A DNA stretch of 64,000 nucleotides, from NCBI RefSeq assembly GCF_036962705.1, contig NZ_JBALOQ010000003.1, positions 248,001-312,000 of the forward strand, read 5' to 3'. The translations under genes were made by a program, and so were the position numbers. Position 1 is the stretch's first letter. Every line of letters begins with the position of its first letter. Positions 1 to 8,019 of the stretch are shown here, piece after piece. This stretch comes from Ferdinandcohnia sp036962705. Lineage in GTDB: Bacteria > Bacillota > Bacilli > Bacillales > Bacillaceae_L. The notes beneath the pieces are model-generated. The model ran no database searches, was not told the DNA's origin, and was given only the letters and a program-made list of their open reading frames with translations.

Positions 1-929
1 TACGGTAGCATTGGAAACGCGATGACTTGGATGGCAAAGAATACCGTATATGTATTAGGTCTCCCTAAGTAATCTGACACTGATGCCCAACCGATACGAC
101 CAAGGCCGTTAAATGCCCCTAAAACTCCGACTAATGCTGCAGCTGCAACTGGAGTTAAACCGACACTTTCTTGTGCCAGCGGAGAAGCAGCAGAGATAAT
201 TGCTATGCCACATGTAACGTTAATAAAGAGCATGAGCCATAAATAATAAAAGCGTTTTGTTTTTACTGCTTGATTCGCTGTTAATTGTGATAAATCCTGC
301 TTTACCTGCTTAGCTCCACTCGCAACCTTTTCTTTAAATCCTGCTGGTAACCAGCCTTCTTTTGGCGGTGCAAGATAAAGCGATGCGGCAATCATGATCA
401 CAAAATAGCAGACTCCTAGAATATAAAACGTATTTGCAATCCCAACAGATACAATCAAATTTTGCATGATTGGGCTACTAATTAATGCAGCAAACCCAAA
501 CCCCATGATTGCAAGCCCCGTTGCCATTCCGCGTCTATCCGGAAACCATTTTACAAGGGTAGAAACCGGAGCAATGTATCCAACGCCTAGACCAATTCCA
601 CCTAAAACACCATAGAATAAATATAATAATGGCAGTGATTCTAACGTGATAGCAAGTCCCGAACCTGTGATTCCGATACCAAAGAAAATGGCTGCAAGAA
701 TACCAGATGCACGAGGGCCGTATTTCTCAACGAAATGCCCTAGGAAGGCTGCAGATAATCCTAAGAAAAGAATCGCGATACTAAAGGTCAAGCTAATGTC
801 GGTTAAATCCCAACCAAACTCCGTTTGAAGTGGCTTTGTAAATACACTCCATGCGTAAACAGAACCGATTGATAAGTGAATCCCTACTGCCGAGGCTGCA
901 ATAAGCCAGCGATTTTTAGTCTTTTCCAT
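1..929 (-). CDS. OFA-type MFS transporter (oxalate/formate antiporter family), 3' end outside the window
   Basis: About 309 residues are present and the C-terminus is cut by the window edge. The translation begins MEKTKNRWLIAASAVGIHLS and continues with alternating hydrophobic helices and the MFS loop signature GHFVEKYGPR near residue 65. PDRRGMATGLAIMGFG near residue 125 and an APPKEGW stretch in the central loop are typical of the OFA family, which moves formate, oxalate or other small carboxylates. The ATG at 929 follows AAAGGAGAG at good spacing. The gene is divergent from fdhD, a pairing that suggests formate handling; that link is inference. Its leader (985-1132) holds a strong terminator and a small ORF. 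The substrate cannot be fixed from sequence. Confidence 0.85.
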   Translation of the reverse strand, partial: MEKTKNRWLIAASAVGIHLSIGSVYAWSVFTKPLQTEFGWDLTDISLTFSIAILFLGLSAAFLGHFVEKYGPRASGILAAIFFGIGITGSGLAITLESLPLLYLFYGVLGGIGLGVGYIAPVSTLVKWFPDRRGMATGLAIMGFGFAALISSPIMQNLIVSVGIANTFYILGVCYFVIMIAASLYLAPPKEGWLPAGFKEKVASGAKQVKQDLSQLTANQAVKTKRFYYLWLMLFINVTCGIAIISAASPLAQESVGLTPVAAAALVGVLGAFNGLGRIGWASVSDYLGRPNTYTVFFAIQVIAFPMLP

Positions 930-984
930 TTCATCTCTCCTTTATTTTGAAGTTGTGGTGTTCCTTTTGCAGTAACCTTATTAA

Positions 985-1043
985 AAACAAAAAACCGCCA
1001 GCAGCCTCATGCTTGAATAAGCATAAAAAGGATGATGACGGTT
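985..1043 (-). terminator. Rho-independent terminator or attenuator in the leader of the OFA transporter
   Basis: On the minus strand AACCGTCA pairs with TGGCGGTT, encloses a second hairpin (ATGCTT/AAGCAT) and is followed by six T. It lies about 60 nt before the transporter start codon, so transcripts starting upstream would have to read through it. Further 5', CAGGAT (1127-1132) can pair with ATCCTG (1055-1060). A conditional attenuator fits, but so does the terminator of an independent small gene. Confidence 0.7.
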
Positions 1044-1096
1044 AATTTACCTAGCAGGATCGCTACTACAAAATTAACAGTAATCGCTTCCATCAT
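1007..1096 (-). CDS. Putative 29-residue hydrophobic peptide in the transporter leader
   Basis: The ORF starts with two ATG codons after AAAGGTGAA and encodes a 29-residue peptide that is almost wholly hydrophobic after residue 4 (MMEAITVNFVVAILL at the start). Its stop codon lies in the loop of the terminator hairpin at 985-1043. A short hydrophobic start with MxEAIT, and an end inside a terminator, resemble the small holin-like or type I toxin peptides of Firmicutes. It could equally be a leader peptide or an accidental ORF across a structured RNA. I do not recognise the peptide. Confidence 0.35.
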   Translation of the reverse strand: MMEAITVNFVVAILLGKLTVIILFMLIQA

Positions 1097-1335
1097 TTCA
1101 CCTTTTGTACCAGAGACAGGTTCGCTATCCTGTAACAAAAATGTGGCAATAATGTGAACTATTTGTTACGATAGTATCAAAACTAGCAAAATAATACAAT
1201 AGTTTTTTGTAAAATTGTTTCGAATTGTGAAAATTTTAAATGTTGTTTTACCAATAAAAGTATGATTATATATTAGTAATCAATTAAGGATTAACGTCAT
1301 TGTTCAGTTTAAAAGAAAAGTGAGGTGTATAGATT

Positions 1336-2142
1336 GTGGATTCTATTACCGTTCGAAAAGATATTATCAAATTTGAAGATGGTCAATTAATTGACGAAGA
1401 AGATCAGATCGTCGTCGAATTTCCTTTGACCATTATCTTGAACCAACAGGAATTTGCGACTATGGTTTGTACCCCATCAGAGCTAGATGAACTTGTGATT
1501 GGCTTTTTGGCTTCGGAAGGTGTCATTCGCTTCCGAGACGAAATAAAGAGTATCCATATTGACGAGGGACAAGGTTATGCATATGTTGATACGACCACAG
1601 AAGTAACAACAAGCCAGGAATATTATTCGAAGCGTTTTATCGGTTCCTGCTGTGGGAAAGGTAGACAATTTTACTTTGTGAATGATGCAAAAACGGCCAA
1701 AACATCAACATCGGCCATTACCCTTACACCTGAAGAATGCATCACCTTAATGAATGAAATGCAGCAAAATAGTCTTGTCTTTAAAGATACGGGCGGTGTG
1801 CACAATGCTGCACTTTGTACGCCAAAGGAAATGATTGTGAACCGGACCGATATTGGCAGACATAATGCCCTTGATAAAATATACGGACATTGCTTAATCA
1901 ATAAAATTCCTGTTCGAGATAAAGTGATTGTCTTTAGCGGAAGAATTTCTTCAGAGGTCTTGTTAAAGGCCGCTAAAATCGGAGTCGGCATTGTACTATC
2001 AAAATCAGCACCTACCGATTTAGCAATCAAAATGGCGGAAGAACTCAATATTACTGCAGTTGGCTTTATCCGCGGTGGCAAACTTAATGTCTATTCACAT
2101 CCGGAGCGAATCGTGCAGGAGTCGTTTGAAAGCTCTTTCTAA
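1336..2142 (+). CDS. fdhD: Formate dehydrogenase accessory sulfurtransferase FdhD
   Basis: This 268-residue protein has the usual FdhD length. FdhD carries sulfur from the IscS-type desulfurase to the molybdenum cofactor of formate dehydrogenase. The family's Cys pair is present as GSCCGKGR (residues 103-110), followed by TGGVHNAAL, DIGRHNALDK and SGRISSEVLLKAAKIG. The start is GTG at 1336 after GAGGTG. The gene stands alone, is divergent from the OFA transporter and ends at a strong terminator. No formate dehydrogenase subunit is visible in the window, so the client enzyme must be elsewhere, possibly beyond position 1. Identification is firm. Confidence 0.96.
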   Translation: MDSITVRKDIIKFEDGQLIDEEDQIVVEFPLTIILNQQEFATMVCTPSELDELVIGFLASEGVIRFRDEIKSIHIDEGQGYAYVDTTTEVTTSQEYYSKRFIGSCCGKGRQFYFVNDAKTAKTSTSAITLTPEECITLMNEMQQNSLVFKDTGGVHNAALCTPKEMIVNRTDIGRHNALDKIYGHCLINKIPVRDKVIVFSGRISSEVLLKAAKIGVGIVLSKSAPTDLAIKMAEELNITAVGFIRGGKLNVYSHPERIVQESFESSF

Positions 2143-2148
2143 AATGAA

Positions 2149-2187
2149 AGAGATTAGTAGAATTTTGTCTACTAATCTCTTTTTTTG
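2149..2187 (+). terminator. Terminator of fdhD
   Basis: A perfect 13-bp stem (AGAGATTAGTAGA with TCTACTAATCTCT) with a short loop is followed by seven T. It begins seven bases after the fdhD stop codon. Confidence 0.9.
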
Positions 2188-2241
2188 TAACCTGTGATTT
2201 TTGCCTATGGCCGTATAATTTATAAGCAGTAACGTTCTTTT

Positions 2242-2691
2242 TTACATTTTCTGAAACAGATCTTGAACGTTTTTCATAAATTCATCTGATTGTTTATTGC
2301 TCGAGCCCTTCATAAAAATCTCTCCAACCTTAGCTAATTTGCCGGTCATTTCAAAATCCATTTCATATTCGACTAGGGTTTTCTCAGGTTCAATGGTCTT
2401 TAGGTTCGCCGTAAGCGTATTTGTAAAGGAGCCAGCAAGTGAAACAGGTTTCCCCTTCATTTCAACGACAATTTTTTCATTTTCAATCGACTCTTTTAGC
2501 TCCCCTACCCCTTGAATTTTAATTGGGACAAATTGAACCTTAACCTCAACCAATGTTTCATATTTAGTTGGACTTAATTGTTTGACTTCTTTACAGCCAG
2601 GGAAACATGGCCCTAATTTTATTGGGTCCGTAAAAACAGAATATACACTTGCTCGGTCTGCATGTACGATAAATTGATCAGCCTTTTTCAA
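2242..2691 (-). CDS. CoxG / SRPBCC-family protein
   Basis: The 149-residue protein matches the carbon monoxide dehydrogenase subunit G (CoxG) group of the SRPBCC fold. It has an N-terminal amphipathic strand, the PxxLGPCFPGCKEV motif near residue 27 where the family usually has LxxCxPG, and a long beta-sheet core. CoxG-like proteins are linked with maturation or membrane attachment of molybdenum hydroxylases, and free-standing Bacillus copies are uncharacterised. The start is TTG at 2691, preceded by GGAGTGGGATT. No coxLMS genes are nearby. The neighbour fdhD also serves a molybdenum enzyme, which may be coincidence. Confidence 0.8.
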   Translation of the reverse strand: MKKADQFIVHADRASVYSVFTDPIKLGPCFPGCKEVKQLSPTKYETLVEVKVQFVPIKIQGVGELKESIENEKIVVEMKGKPVSLAGSFTNTLTANLKTIEPEKTLVEYEMDFEMTGKLAKVGEIFMKGSSNKQSDEFMKNVQDLFQKM

Positions 2692-2790
2692 AATCCCACT
2701 CCTAACGAATTTTTCTAAGATGATGTTACAAGTTTATTAGGGTATTTTGAATGTAGAACAACAAGTTGTTATAATTAGTCCTTAATTGTA

Positions 2791-3549
2791 CTATAGCTTC
2801 TCACTATAATCGATTTCGAAAATGTATTGGCATATTGCCCTGGCAACCCCATCTTTTTCGTTTGAGGATGTAATCACATCTGCAGCATTTTTGACCTCAG
2901 TAGCCGCATTCTCCATTGCGACTCCTAACCCAGCAGATGTTATTAACTGCAAGTCATTAAAACTATCCCCGATAGCCATTACATTCTCTAATTCTATATC
3001 TAACAAACTGCATACCTTTCGAATACCATACTCCTTTGTAATCCCTTTTGTTGAAATCTCCAGATTATTATCCTCGGACTGAGTAACTTCAAGATGGCCC
3101 CAACTTTCTAATTCAAGCTTTAGTTTTTCGATTAAAGTTACATTATTATTTAATAAACTAAATTTCATCCATTTTTCATTTACGTCTTCATCCTGCCAGT
3201 CAGGTTTTCGAATGAAGCGATCTTCAGTATGGCCCCAAAACCAGGAATCGGTTTCGGTAGCAAGTCGGTGAAGTTCAAGGATGTCTCGAGTCTTTAAATA
3301 ATGTCTTTCAAATAGATCATCCTGTGTTTTCCATATCTCTGCACCATTTAAAAACACCATCGGTGAACTAAGGGCTAATTCATTTCTAATCACCTCTGCA
3401 GTTAGTCGACCCCTACCAGTTGCAATAGAAACAATAACCCCATTCTCGACTGCTTTTTTTACCCAGTATTTAGTTAAAGGTGTGATTTCCTTGTTATCAT
3501 TTAAAGTTGTTCCGTCTAGATCTAAAGCAAGTAAACGATATGGAAGCAA
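2791..3549 (-). CDS. Cof-type HAD-IIB hydrolase
   Basis: This 252-residue haloacid-dehalogenase-like phosphatase has motif I ALDLDGTTLND near residue 8, a motif II Thr in ATGRGR near residue 43, and the late motif GDSFNDLQL near residue 194. The C2B cap between them is typical of Cof-type sugar phosphatases, which dephosphorylate sugar phosphates or similar small metabolites. It starts with TTG at 3549 after GAAAGGAG, 26 bases from the DUF4127 stop, so it is probably the last gene of the catabolic locus. The substrate cannot be predicted. Confidence 0.9.
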   Translation of the reverse strand: MLPYRLLALDLDGTTLNDNKEITPLTKYWVKKAVENGVIVSIATGRGRLTAEVIRNELALSSPMVFLNGAEIWKTQDDLFERHYLKTRDILELHRLATETDSWFWGHTEDRFIRKPDWQDEDVNEKWMKFSLLNNNVTLIEKLKLELESWGHLEVTQSEDNNLEISTKGITKEYGIRKVCSLLDIELENVMAIGDSFNDLQLITSAGLGVAMENAATEVKNAADVITSSNEKDGVARAICQYIFEIDYSEKL

Positions 3550-3575
3550 AATTCAAACTCCTTTCGTTATAATAT

Positions 3576-5129
3576 TCACTCATTAGGTCTAAATTGCAAT
3601 TCAAACCCTACCTCAAACATGCGTTTCCATGGGGAATACACATTATTCAAGATGATTTTCCCTTCAGATAGATTAGATAAGTGATTCTCAATAAAAACGG
3701 AAAGCTGTTTTGCTATAAGGTTTTGGATTTCGTCTAATTGGTTTGAAATATCAAAATAGGTTCCCCCAAGACGAGTTACATCATGAGTAGATACATACTT
3801 TCTAGCAATTGTTTGGTAACCCCAGTCCTCTACAAGCCTAGAATAATAGAATTCTCTACTCATGCTTTTTCTAGCTTTATATACTAGACTTTGCTTATTA
3901 AAATAAGATTCAATAATCGTATGGGAAATGACAGTTCCTAATGTATTTCCTGATGTATTCCATCCTGCATAGGCATGAACTCGTTCAAGTAATCCTACTT
4001 TTTTTATATAATTCATCAGGGTTTGGTCACTTCCATTACACGTCGCAACATCTGCTAATCCTATAACTTTTCCTTTTTGCACATAATATTTTAAAGCATG
4101 AACAAATTCACGATAGTTAACCTCTGAAAAATAAGATTTATGCCTTTCATGAAATGCTTGATTCGGTTCGGCGATACCTGATTGACTTACTGAAGGTGAA
4201 TGTGTAAATAAGATTGCATCAGCATCATTTGAATTGTCAGCCACTATCCCCCCCATTGCGGTTATATGAGACTTTATACTTTCATTTAAACTTCGATCCT
4301 CGTATTTTGGAATGATAAACGGTCCCTTTGTGGAGGAATATCTAATGTAAATGGATGGTGTATAATTATGAATTTCACAAAAAACCTTTGCAAACAAATT
4401 ACAGCCTATTTCATCTGCACCCGGGTAAATCGCGATCTTATCAAATAAATTCAATTGTTCTACTTTGGATACGAGTTCATTCTGTTCAATCGAACTAAAA
4501 CCAAATTCGGCATTATCATCAAGTGGAATAATTAATGAATCAATCAACCCTTCATCAACTAATTCGATTGAAGCATTATTGATTAAGGAATTTATCTTTC
4601 TTCTCTCGATAAAATCGTTTAATACTTCAGGTGGAATCACTGCTTTTAGTTCAGTTATCCTCTGCACATCTGTGTCAAGCAGACCTCTAGCCTCTTTATC
4701 AATTAACTTTCCATAGGTAGAGATATTTTCACCGTAAAACTCATAATAATCAGGTTCTTCATCGCTACTATTATAATTTGGAACTCTCATTATTAAATTA
4801 AATGCATATATCGTAAGGTTTTTATTCAGTTGTTTTAATTCTCGAATAAGGTCAAGCCTACTCTGACATTCTTCTCTAGATAAGTTGTGTAATCTAGAAG
4901 GGACAATACCACCATAGACAAGCATATCCAATGAAATAATTAAGTAATTAGCATCCTTCGTTTCTCGAATTAACCAATTTCGAATATCACTATATGCTGC
5001 AGGTAATTTCTTTTTCCCTAAAATTTCTTTATTCGGTACATAAAGGGTAAGATCAGCAGCAGCAGCTAATTGCTGTGGATATACGAGGTTACACGGTCTC
5101 TCATCAAGCGGTAAATACACTATTTTCAT
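3576..5129 (-). CDS. DUF4127 family protein
   Basis: This 517-residue protein belongs to DUF4127, a family without an assigned function. The N-terminus carries the hallmark VYLPLDERPCN (residues 4-14). Further features are DMLVYGGIVPSRLH near residue 70, YPGADEIGCNL near residue 240 and GLADVATCNGSDQ near residue 360. There is no signal peptide or membrane segment, so it is probably cytoplasmic. I chose ATG 5129 because GGAG lies seven bases upstream; a TTG at 5135 abuts that site. It belongs to the minus-strand catabolic locus, so a role in handling a modified sugar or glycan fragment is likely but unproven. Repeat copy A lies just upstream, antisense. Confidence 0.85.
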   Translation of the reverse strand: MKIVYLPLDERPCNLVYPQQLAAAADLTLYVPNKEILGKKKLPAAYSDIRNWLIRETKDANYLIISLDMLVYGGIVPSRLHNLSREECQSRLDLIRELKQLNKNLTIYAFNLIMRVPNYNSSDEEPDYYEFYGENISTYGKLIDKEARGLLDTDVQRITELKAVIPPEVLNDFIERRKINSLINNASIELVDEGLIDSLIIPLDDNAEFGFSSIEQNELVSKVEQLNLFDKIAIYPGADEIGCNLFAKVFCEIHNYTPSIYIRYSSTKGPFIIPKYEDRSLNESIKSHITAMGGIVADNSNDADAILFTHSPSVSQSGIAEPNQAFHERHKSYFSEVNYREFVHALKYYVQKGKVIGLADVATCNGSDQTLMNYIKKVGLLERVHAYAGWNTSGNTLGTVISHTIIESYFNKQSLVYKARKSMSREFYYSRLVEDWGYQTIARKYVSTHDVTRLGGTYFDISNQLDEIQNLIAKQLSVFIENHLSNLSEGKIILNNVYSPWKRMFEVGFELQFRPNE

Positions 5130-5150
5130 AAGCAAACTCCTTTGTTTTTA

Positions 5151-5495
5151 TCAAATACGCCTTGGCGTATTTGCGCCCGATTTTTTTTGGCCCACAGGAA
5201 GTGGGTCATAAAGACGTTGTCACAGGATGTGGTGTTTTTAGTCTTTGATCTTACTGCGAGATACAGTGAAACTACAATCTGTGAATGCATTTCCCACAGA
5301 TTGATAGTTAAACCAATCAGTCTTTTACTGGCAATTGCCCTCCATGAGGGCTTAGTGCCAGTTAATGCTGGAAAATTTCCTCTGAAAAATCGTGGCATCC
5401 GCCGGAGGCTTTAACTTTATTCAGCCTGGGTTTGAACCCATACTCTTTTTGCATTCATCTCTCTAATATAAGTAGAGAATTCTGCTGAAAAGTTA
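5151..5495 (+). repeat. Structured dispersed repeat, copy A (long form, 345 bp)
   Basis: The copy begins TCAAATACGCC with a perfect hairpin AAATACGCC/GGCGTATTT. It continues with CGATTTTT (pairing with AAAAATCG near 5380), a GGCCCAC/GTGGGTC hairpin, and ACTGGCA...GCCCTC/GAGGGC...TGCCAGT. It then has the invariant TGGCATCCGCCGGAGGC block and a closing TTTATTCAG / CTGAAAAG helix. It is inserted between DUF4127 and yesL, antisense to both, and its last bases supply the yesL stop codon. Overlapping 90-residue ORFs on both strands are not genes. Confidence 0.9.
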
Positions 5496-6095
5496 AATAG
5501 CAAAATTATGAAACTTGGATATGGTTCGTTTACAAATATAGTAATTTATGAAACTAATCATACTAAATGCACATAATATAGGTAAGAATGGGACGAATGT
5601 ACAAATAAAAACAATGATACTGATAAAAAGTAATATGATGATCGGAGTAGCAGGCCGAGTGATAGACAAATAAAAAGATTTTTTTATTAATTCCTTATAT
5701 GACATCTCGAAATCCACTATCAATGGATAGATATAAAAAGACATAAATAAAAACATCAAAACAAATAATCCAAATATGGAAAGGGTGATATATCGTATTA
5801 TCCCCTCCAAATTCCACATCACTAGAAGGTCCACTACCAAAACAATTCCAATTAGAAATTGAAACACCCCAACTATACTTGCCTGTTTAAAATGTTTCTT
5901 AAAATAACGGTAAAATACTTTTGCTAAAGACGGTTCATTTCCCTCTGATAATTCCTTCATTACTCCAAGCATGGCAGAGGTTGAAGCTGGGATTGTGATG
6001 ATAGGAAGCGAGAAGATTAGCCATATTATGTTTAAGAAACAGAAGTTTCCGATTACCTCCATTACTTTGAATATCTTTCCATCATAGGAGAACAT
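5493..6095 (-). CDS. YesL-family (DUF624) membrane protein
   Basis: This is a roughly 200-residue integral membrane protein with about five hydrophobic helices. The N-terminal region FSYDGKIFKVMEVIGNFCFL and the following IFSLPIITIPASTSAM are typical of YesL/DUF624. These proteins accompany carbohydrate ABC importers and glycan-degradation genes in Bacillus and Paenibacillus, but their function is unknown. ATG 6095 is preferred because AGAGGTGG lies eight bases upstream. The stop codon overlaps the end of repeat copy A, so the extreme C-terminus may have been reshaped by that insertion. It lies 49 bases after the epimerase gene and is probably cotranscribed with it. Confidence 0.87.
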   Translation of the reverse strand: MFSYDGKIFKVMEVIGNFCFLNIIWLIFSLPIITIPASTSAMLGVMKELSEGNEPSLAKVFYRYFKKHFKQASIVGVFQFLIGIVLVVDLLVMWNLEGIIRYITLSIFGLFVLMFLFMSFYIYPLIVDFEMSYKELIKKSFYLSITRPATPIIILLFISIIVFICTFVPFLPILCAFSMISFINYYICKRTISKFHNFAI

Positions 6096-6144
6096 CTTTA
6101 CCACCTCTTTCGTGAAGCATGGAATTATTCGCAGGATAAGAACT

Positions 6145-6993
6145 CTAATCTAAGTATTTATCTTGTAATATTTGTTTTAGATTATAGATAGACTTCTCTG
6201 ATCCTACCTTTGGATCATCTGTTCCTTCATATTCTACAGATAGCCAGCCATTGTAATTAACACTTTCTAATTCTTCAATTACGTGTTGGAGATCTACACG
6301 TCCTTCACCTGCTACTGTTCCTAAAAATTTATCTCCAGAAAGTGAACGAAATGCATGACCTTCGTACTCTTTCCCCATATTAATGAAATCCTTAAAGTGT
6401 ACATGTGAAACATATTGTTTGAGTGCAGACACAGCGTGCTTTGGATCCTCATCCACTAAAAGGAAATTACCTGTATCAAGAGTGCTTCTCACATGGGTAG
6501 ACCCAACAGCTTCAATTAATTCAATCACTTGTTCACTTCGACCGGCGAAGTAACCGTGATTTTCAATGGCAAGGATAATCCCTTTTTCTTCTGCATAACT
6601 TGCAACTTGCTTTAAGCATTCAATTATCCAAGACTTACCTTGTTCAAAGGAAACGTTTTCAGCTAAATCACCACTAAAAATTCGAATGACATTTGTGTTC
6701 AGTTTTTTGGCAACATCTATCCCTTTATTTACTTTTTGAATTTCAATATTTCGTTCCTCTTGACTGGTCTTGACAAAATTATTTGACAGATCATAGGCAC
6801 TGACCATGAGATTTCTTTCTGATAGCAATAGCTGTACCTTTGGTATTTCTTGCTCCATGTCTTTCCAATACATATCTAAAAGTTCTACTCCATCCAGACC
6901 AATGGAAGAAGCATAATCAATAAATCCAAACACATCCAAATCTTCATTCACTGTGTACTTATGTAAACTATACATACTCAAGCTTGTTTTCAT
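6145..6993 (-). CDS. Sugar phosphate isomerase/epimerase (xylose-isomerase-like TIM barrel)
   Basis: The 282-residue protein has the AP-endonuclease-2/xylose isomerase-like TIM barrel. Metal-ligand regions include LAIENHGYF near residue 140, STLDTGNF near residue 175, HVHFKDF near residue 200 and SVEYEGTDDP near residue 247. These enzymes isomerise or epimerise keto sugars, inosose or related compounds with a divalent metal. The gene starts after the terminator of the rpiR-type regulator, so it likely heads its own unit with yesL, DUF4127 and the HAD gene. Given the two Gfo/Idh/MocA dehydrogenases in the locus, a 3-keto-sugar type substrate is possible. Confidence 0.87.
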   Translation of the reverse strand: MKTSLSMYSLHKYTVNEDLDVFGFIDYASSIGLDGVELLDMYWKDMEQEIPKVQLLLSERNLMVSAYDLSNNFVKTSQEERNIEIQKVNKGIDVAKKLNTNVIRIFSGDLAENVSFEQGKSWIIECLKQVASYAEEKGIILAIENHGYFAGRSEQVIELIEAVGSTHVRSTLDTGNFLLVDEDPKHAVSALKQYVSHVHFKDFINMGKEYEGHAFRSLSGDKFLGTVAGEGRVDLQHVIEELESVNYNGWLSVEYEGTDDPKVGSEKSIYNLKQILQDKYLD

Positions 6994-7039
6994 TCATTTC
7001 ACCTCAACACGTTATTTGTTTATATCAACTTATAAAAGA

Positions 7040-7062
7040 AGATGCAGCAAAAAACTGCATCT
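7040..7062 (-). terminator. Terminator after the RpiR-type regulator
   Basis: On the minus strand AGATGCAG and CTGCATCT form an 8-bp stem with a 7-base loop, followed by a T-rich run. It lies 15 bases past the regulator's stop codon and separates it from the epimerase gene. Confidence 0.8.
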
Positions 7063-7076
7063 ATTTTATAGAAGAT

Positions 7077-7934
7077 TTAGTACATTTTATCCAGTACAGC
7101 TTTAGCTGTTTGCTCAATTGATTTGAATGTTTGCCCCTTATCCTTTAAGGCAATAACAGTTGTTAAAATATCAAGTAAATGTAGCTGTGCAATCTTAGAA
7201 GCAAATGCCCCACCTTGGAGTGGCGATTCCTTAGAGGCGGCTAATAAAATGACGTCTGCATACTTAGTAATTGGCGAACGTGCATGATTTGTTAAGCAAA
7301 TGACAAAAGCATTATTTTCCTTAGCAATTCGAATTGCGTCGACAACGTCTTTAGTACTTCCAGAGGTGGAGATGCCGAAAACAACATCATCACACGTTGC
7401 GAGAGCCGCGTTCATTGCCATAACATGCGAATCGGAAGAATGGATTACATTATAACCGAAACGCATGAACCGGTGATTCGCATCCATTGCAGTAATACCA
7501 GATGAACCAATACCAAAGCAAAACAATCGATTTGCCGAGACAATTGCATCGGCAGCTTTATCGAGTGCTTGCGTTTGTAATAAGTTTAGCGTATTTTCTA
7601 ATGCATGTGTGTTTTGAGTTGTTATTTTTCTTAAAATTACTTCTAGTGTGTCATTTTCTTCTATTTTCCCATGAACATGTTCTTCAGGGCTAACAAGGTT
7701 TTGTGCAACAGCCAACTTAAACTCCTGATACCCGCGAAAACCAAGCTTCCGACAAAATCGAATAACGGTTGTCTCTCCTACTCCTGACTTTTCGGCAAGA
7801 TCTGTTACGGAGGAATATACAGCTTCTTCTGCATCGATCATTACGAAATCTGCTACCTTTTGTTCTGCCTTTGTTAGTGATTTATATATACTAGTAATCA
7901 TGATAATGGGGTTCGATTTCGTCATCGTATTCAT
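7077..7934 (-). CDS. MurR/RpiR-family transcriptional regulator
   Basis: The 285-residue protein has an N-terminal RpiR helix-turn-helix (VTDLAEKSGVGETTVIRFCRK, residues 42-62). A C-terminal SIS phosphosugar-binding domain follows, with GIGSSGITAMD near residue 140 and STSGSTKDVVDA near residue 185. Regulators of this type bind sugar phosphates such as MurNAc-6-P or GlcNAc-6-P and control the adjacent catabolic genes. A palindrome (7965-7981) overlaps its putative -10 box, suggesting autoregulation. It sits in the middle of the catabolic locus and is its most likely controller. Confidence 0.92.
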   Translation of the reverse strand: MNTMTKSNPIIMITSIYKSLTKAEQKVADFVMIDAEEAVYSSVTDLAEKSGVGETTVIRFCRKLGFRGYQEFKLAVAQNLVSPEEHVHGKIEENDTLEVILRKITTQNTHALENTLNLLQTQALDKAADAIVSANRLFCFGIGSSGITAMDANHRFMRFGYNVIHSSDSHVMAMNAALATCDDVVFGISTSGSTKDVVDAIRIAKENNAFVICLTNHARSPITKYADVILLAASKESPLQGGAFASKIAQLHLLDILTTVIALKDKGQTFKSIEQTAKAVLDKMY

Positions 7935-7964
7935 TTCTTACTCCTTTCTTTCACGATTTGGAGG

Positions 7965-7981
7965 AAAGTATAACATACTTT
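7965..7981. promoter_or_regulatory. Candidate operator over the regulator's own promoter
   Basis: AAAGTAT and ATACTTT form a perfect 7-bp inverted repeat around AAC. On the minus strand it overlaps a -10-like TATACT that sits 17 bases from a -35-like TTAATC. The position fits autoregulation by the RpiR-type protein. I found no second perfect copy upstream of the other operons in this locus. Confidence 0.5.
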
Positions 7982-8019
7982 TTCCTAAGGATTAATCAAT
8001 TTATTTTCTAAATTAAACT

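Noticed and set aside
1671..2081. 136-residue minus-strand ORF inside fdhD
   Set aside because: It is an antisense shadow of a gene with clear family motifs.
5126..5414. Two 90-residue ORFs on opposite strands in repeat copy A, and a related 132-residue ORF at 30718-31116 in copy C
   Set aside because: They are translations of the structured repeat. The shared peptide comes from the conserved non-coding block, neither has a ribosome site, and short copies B, D and E destroy the frame.
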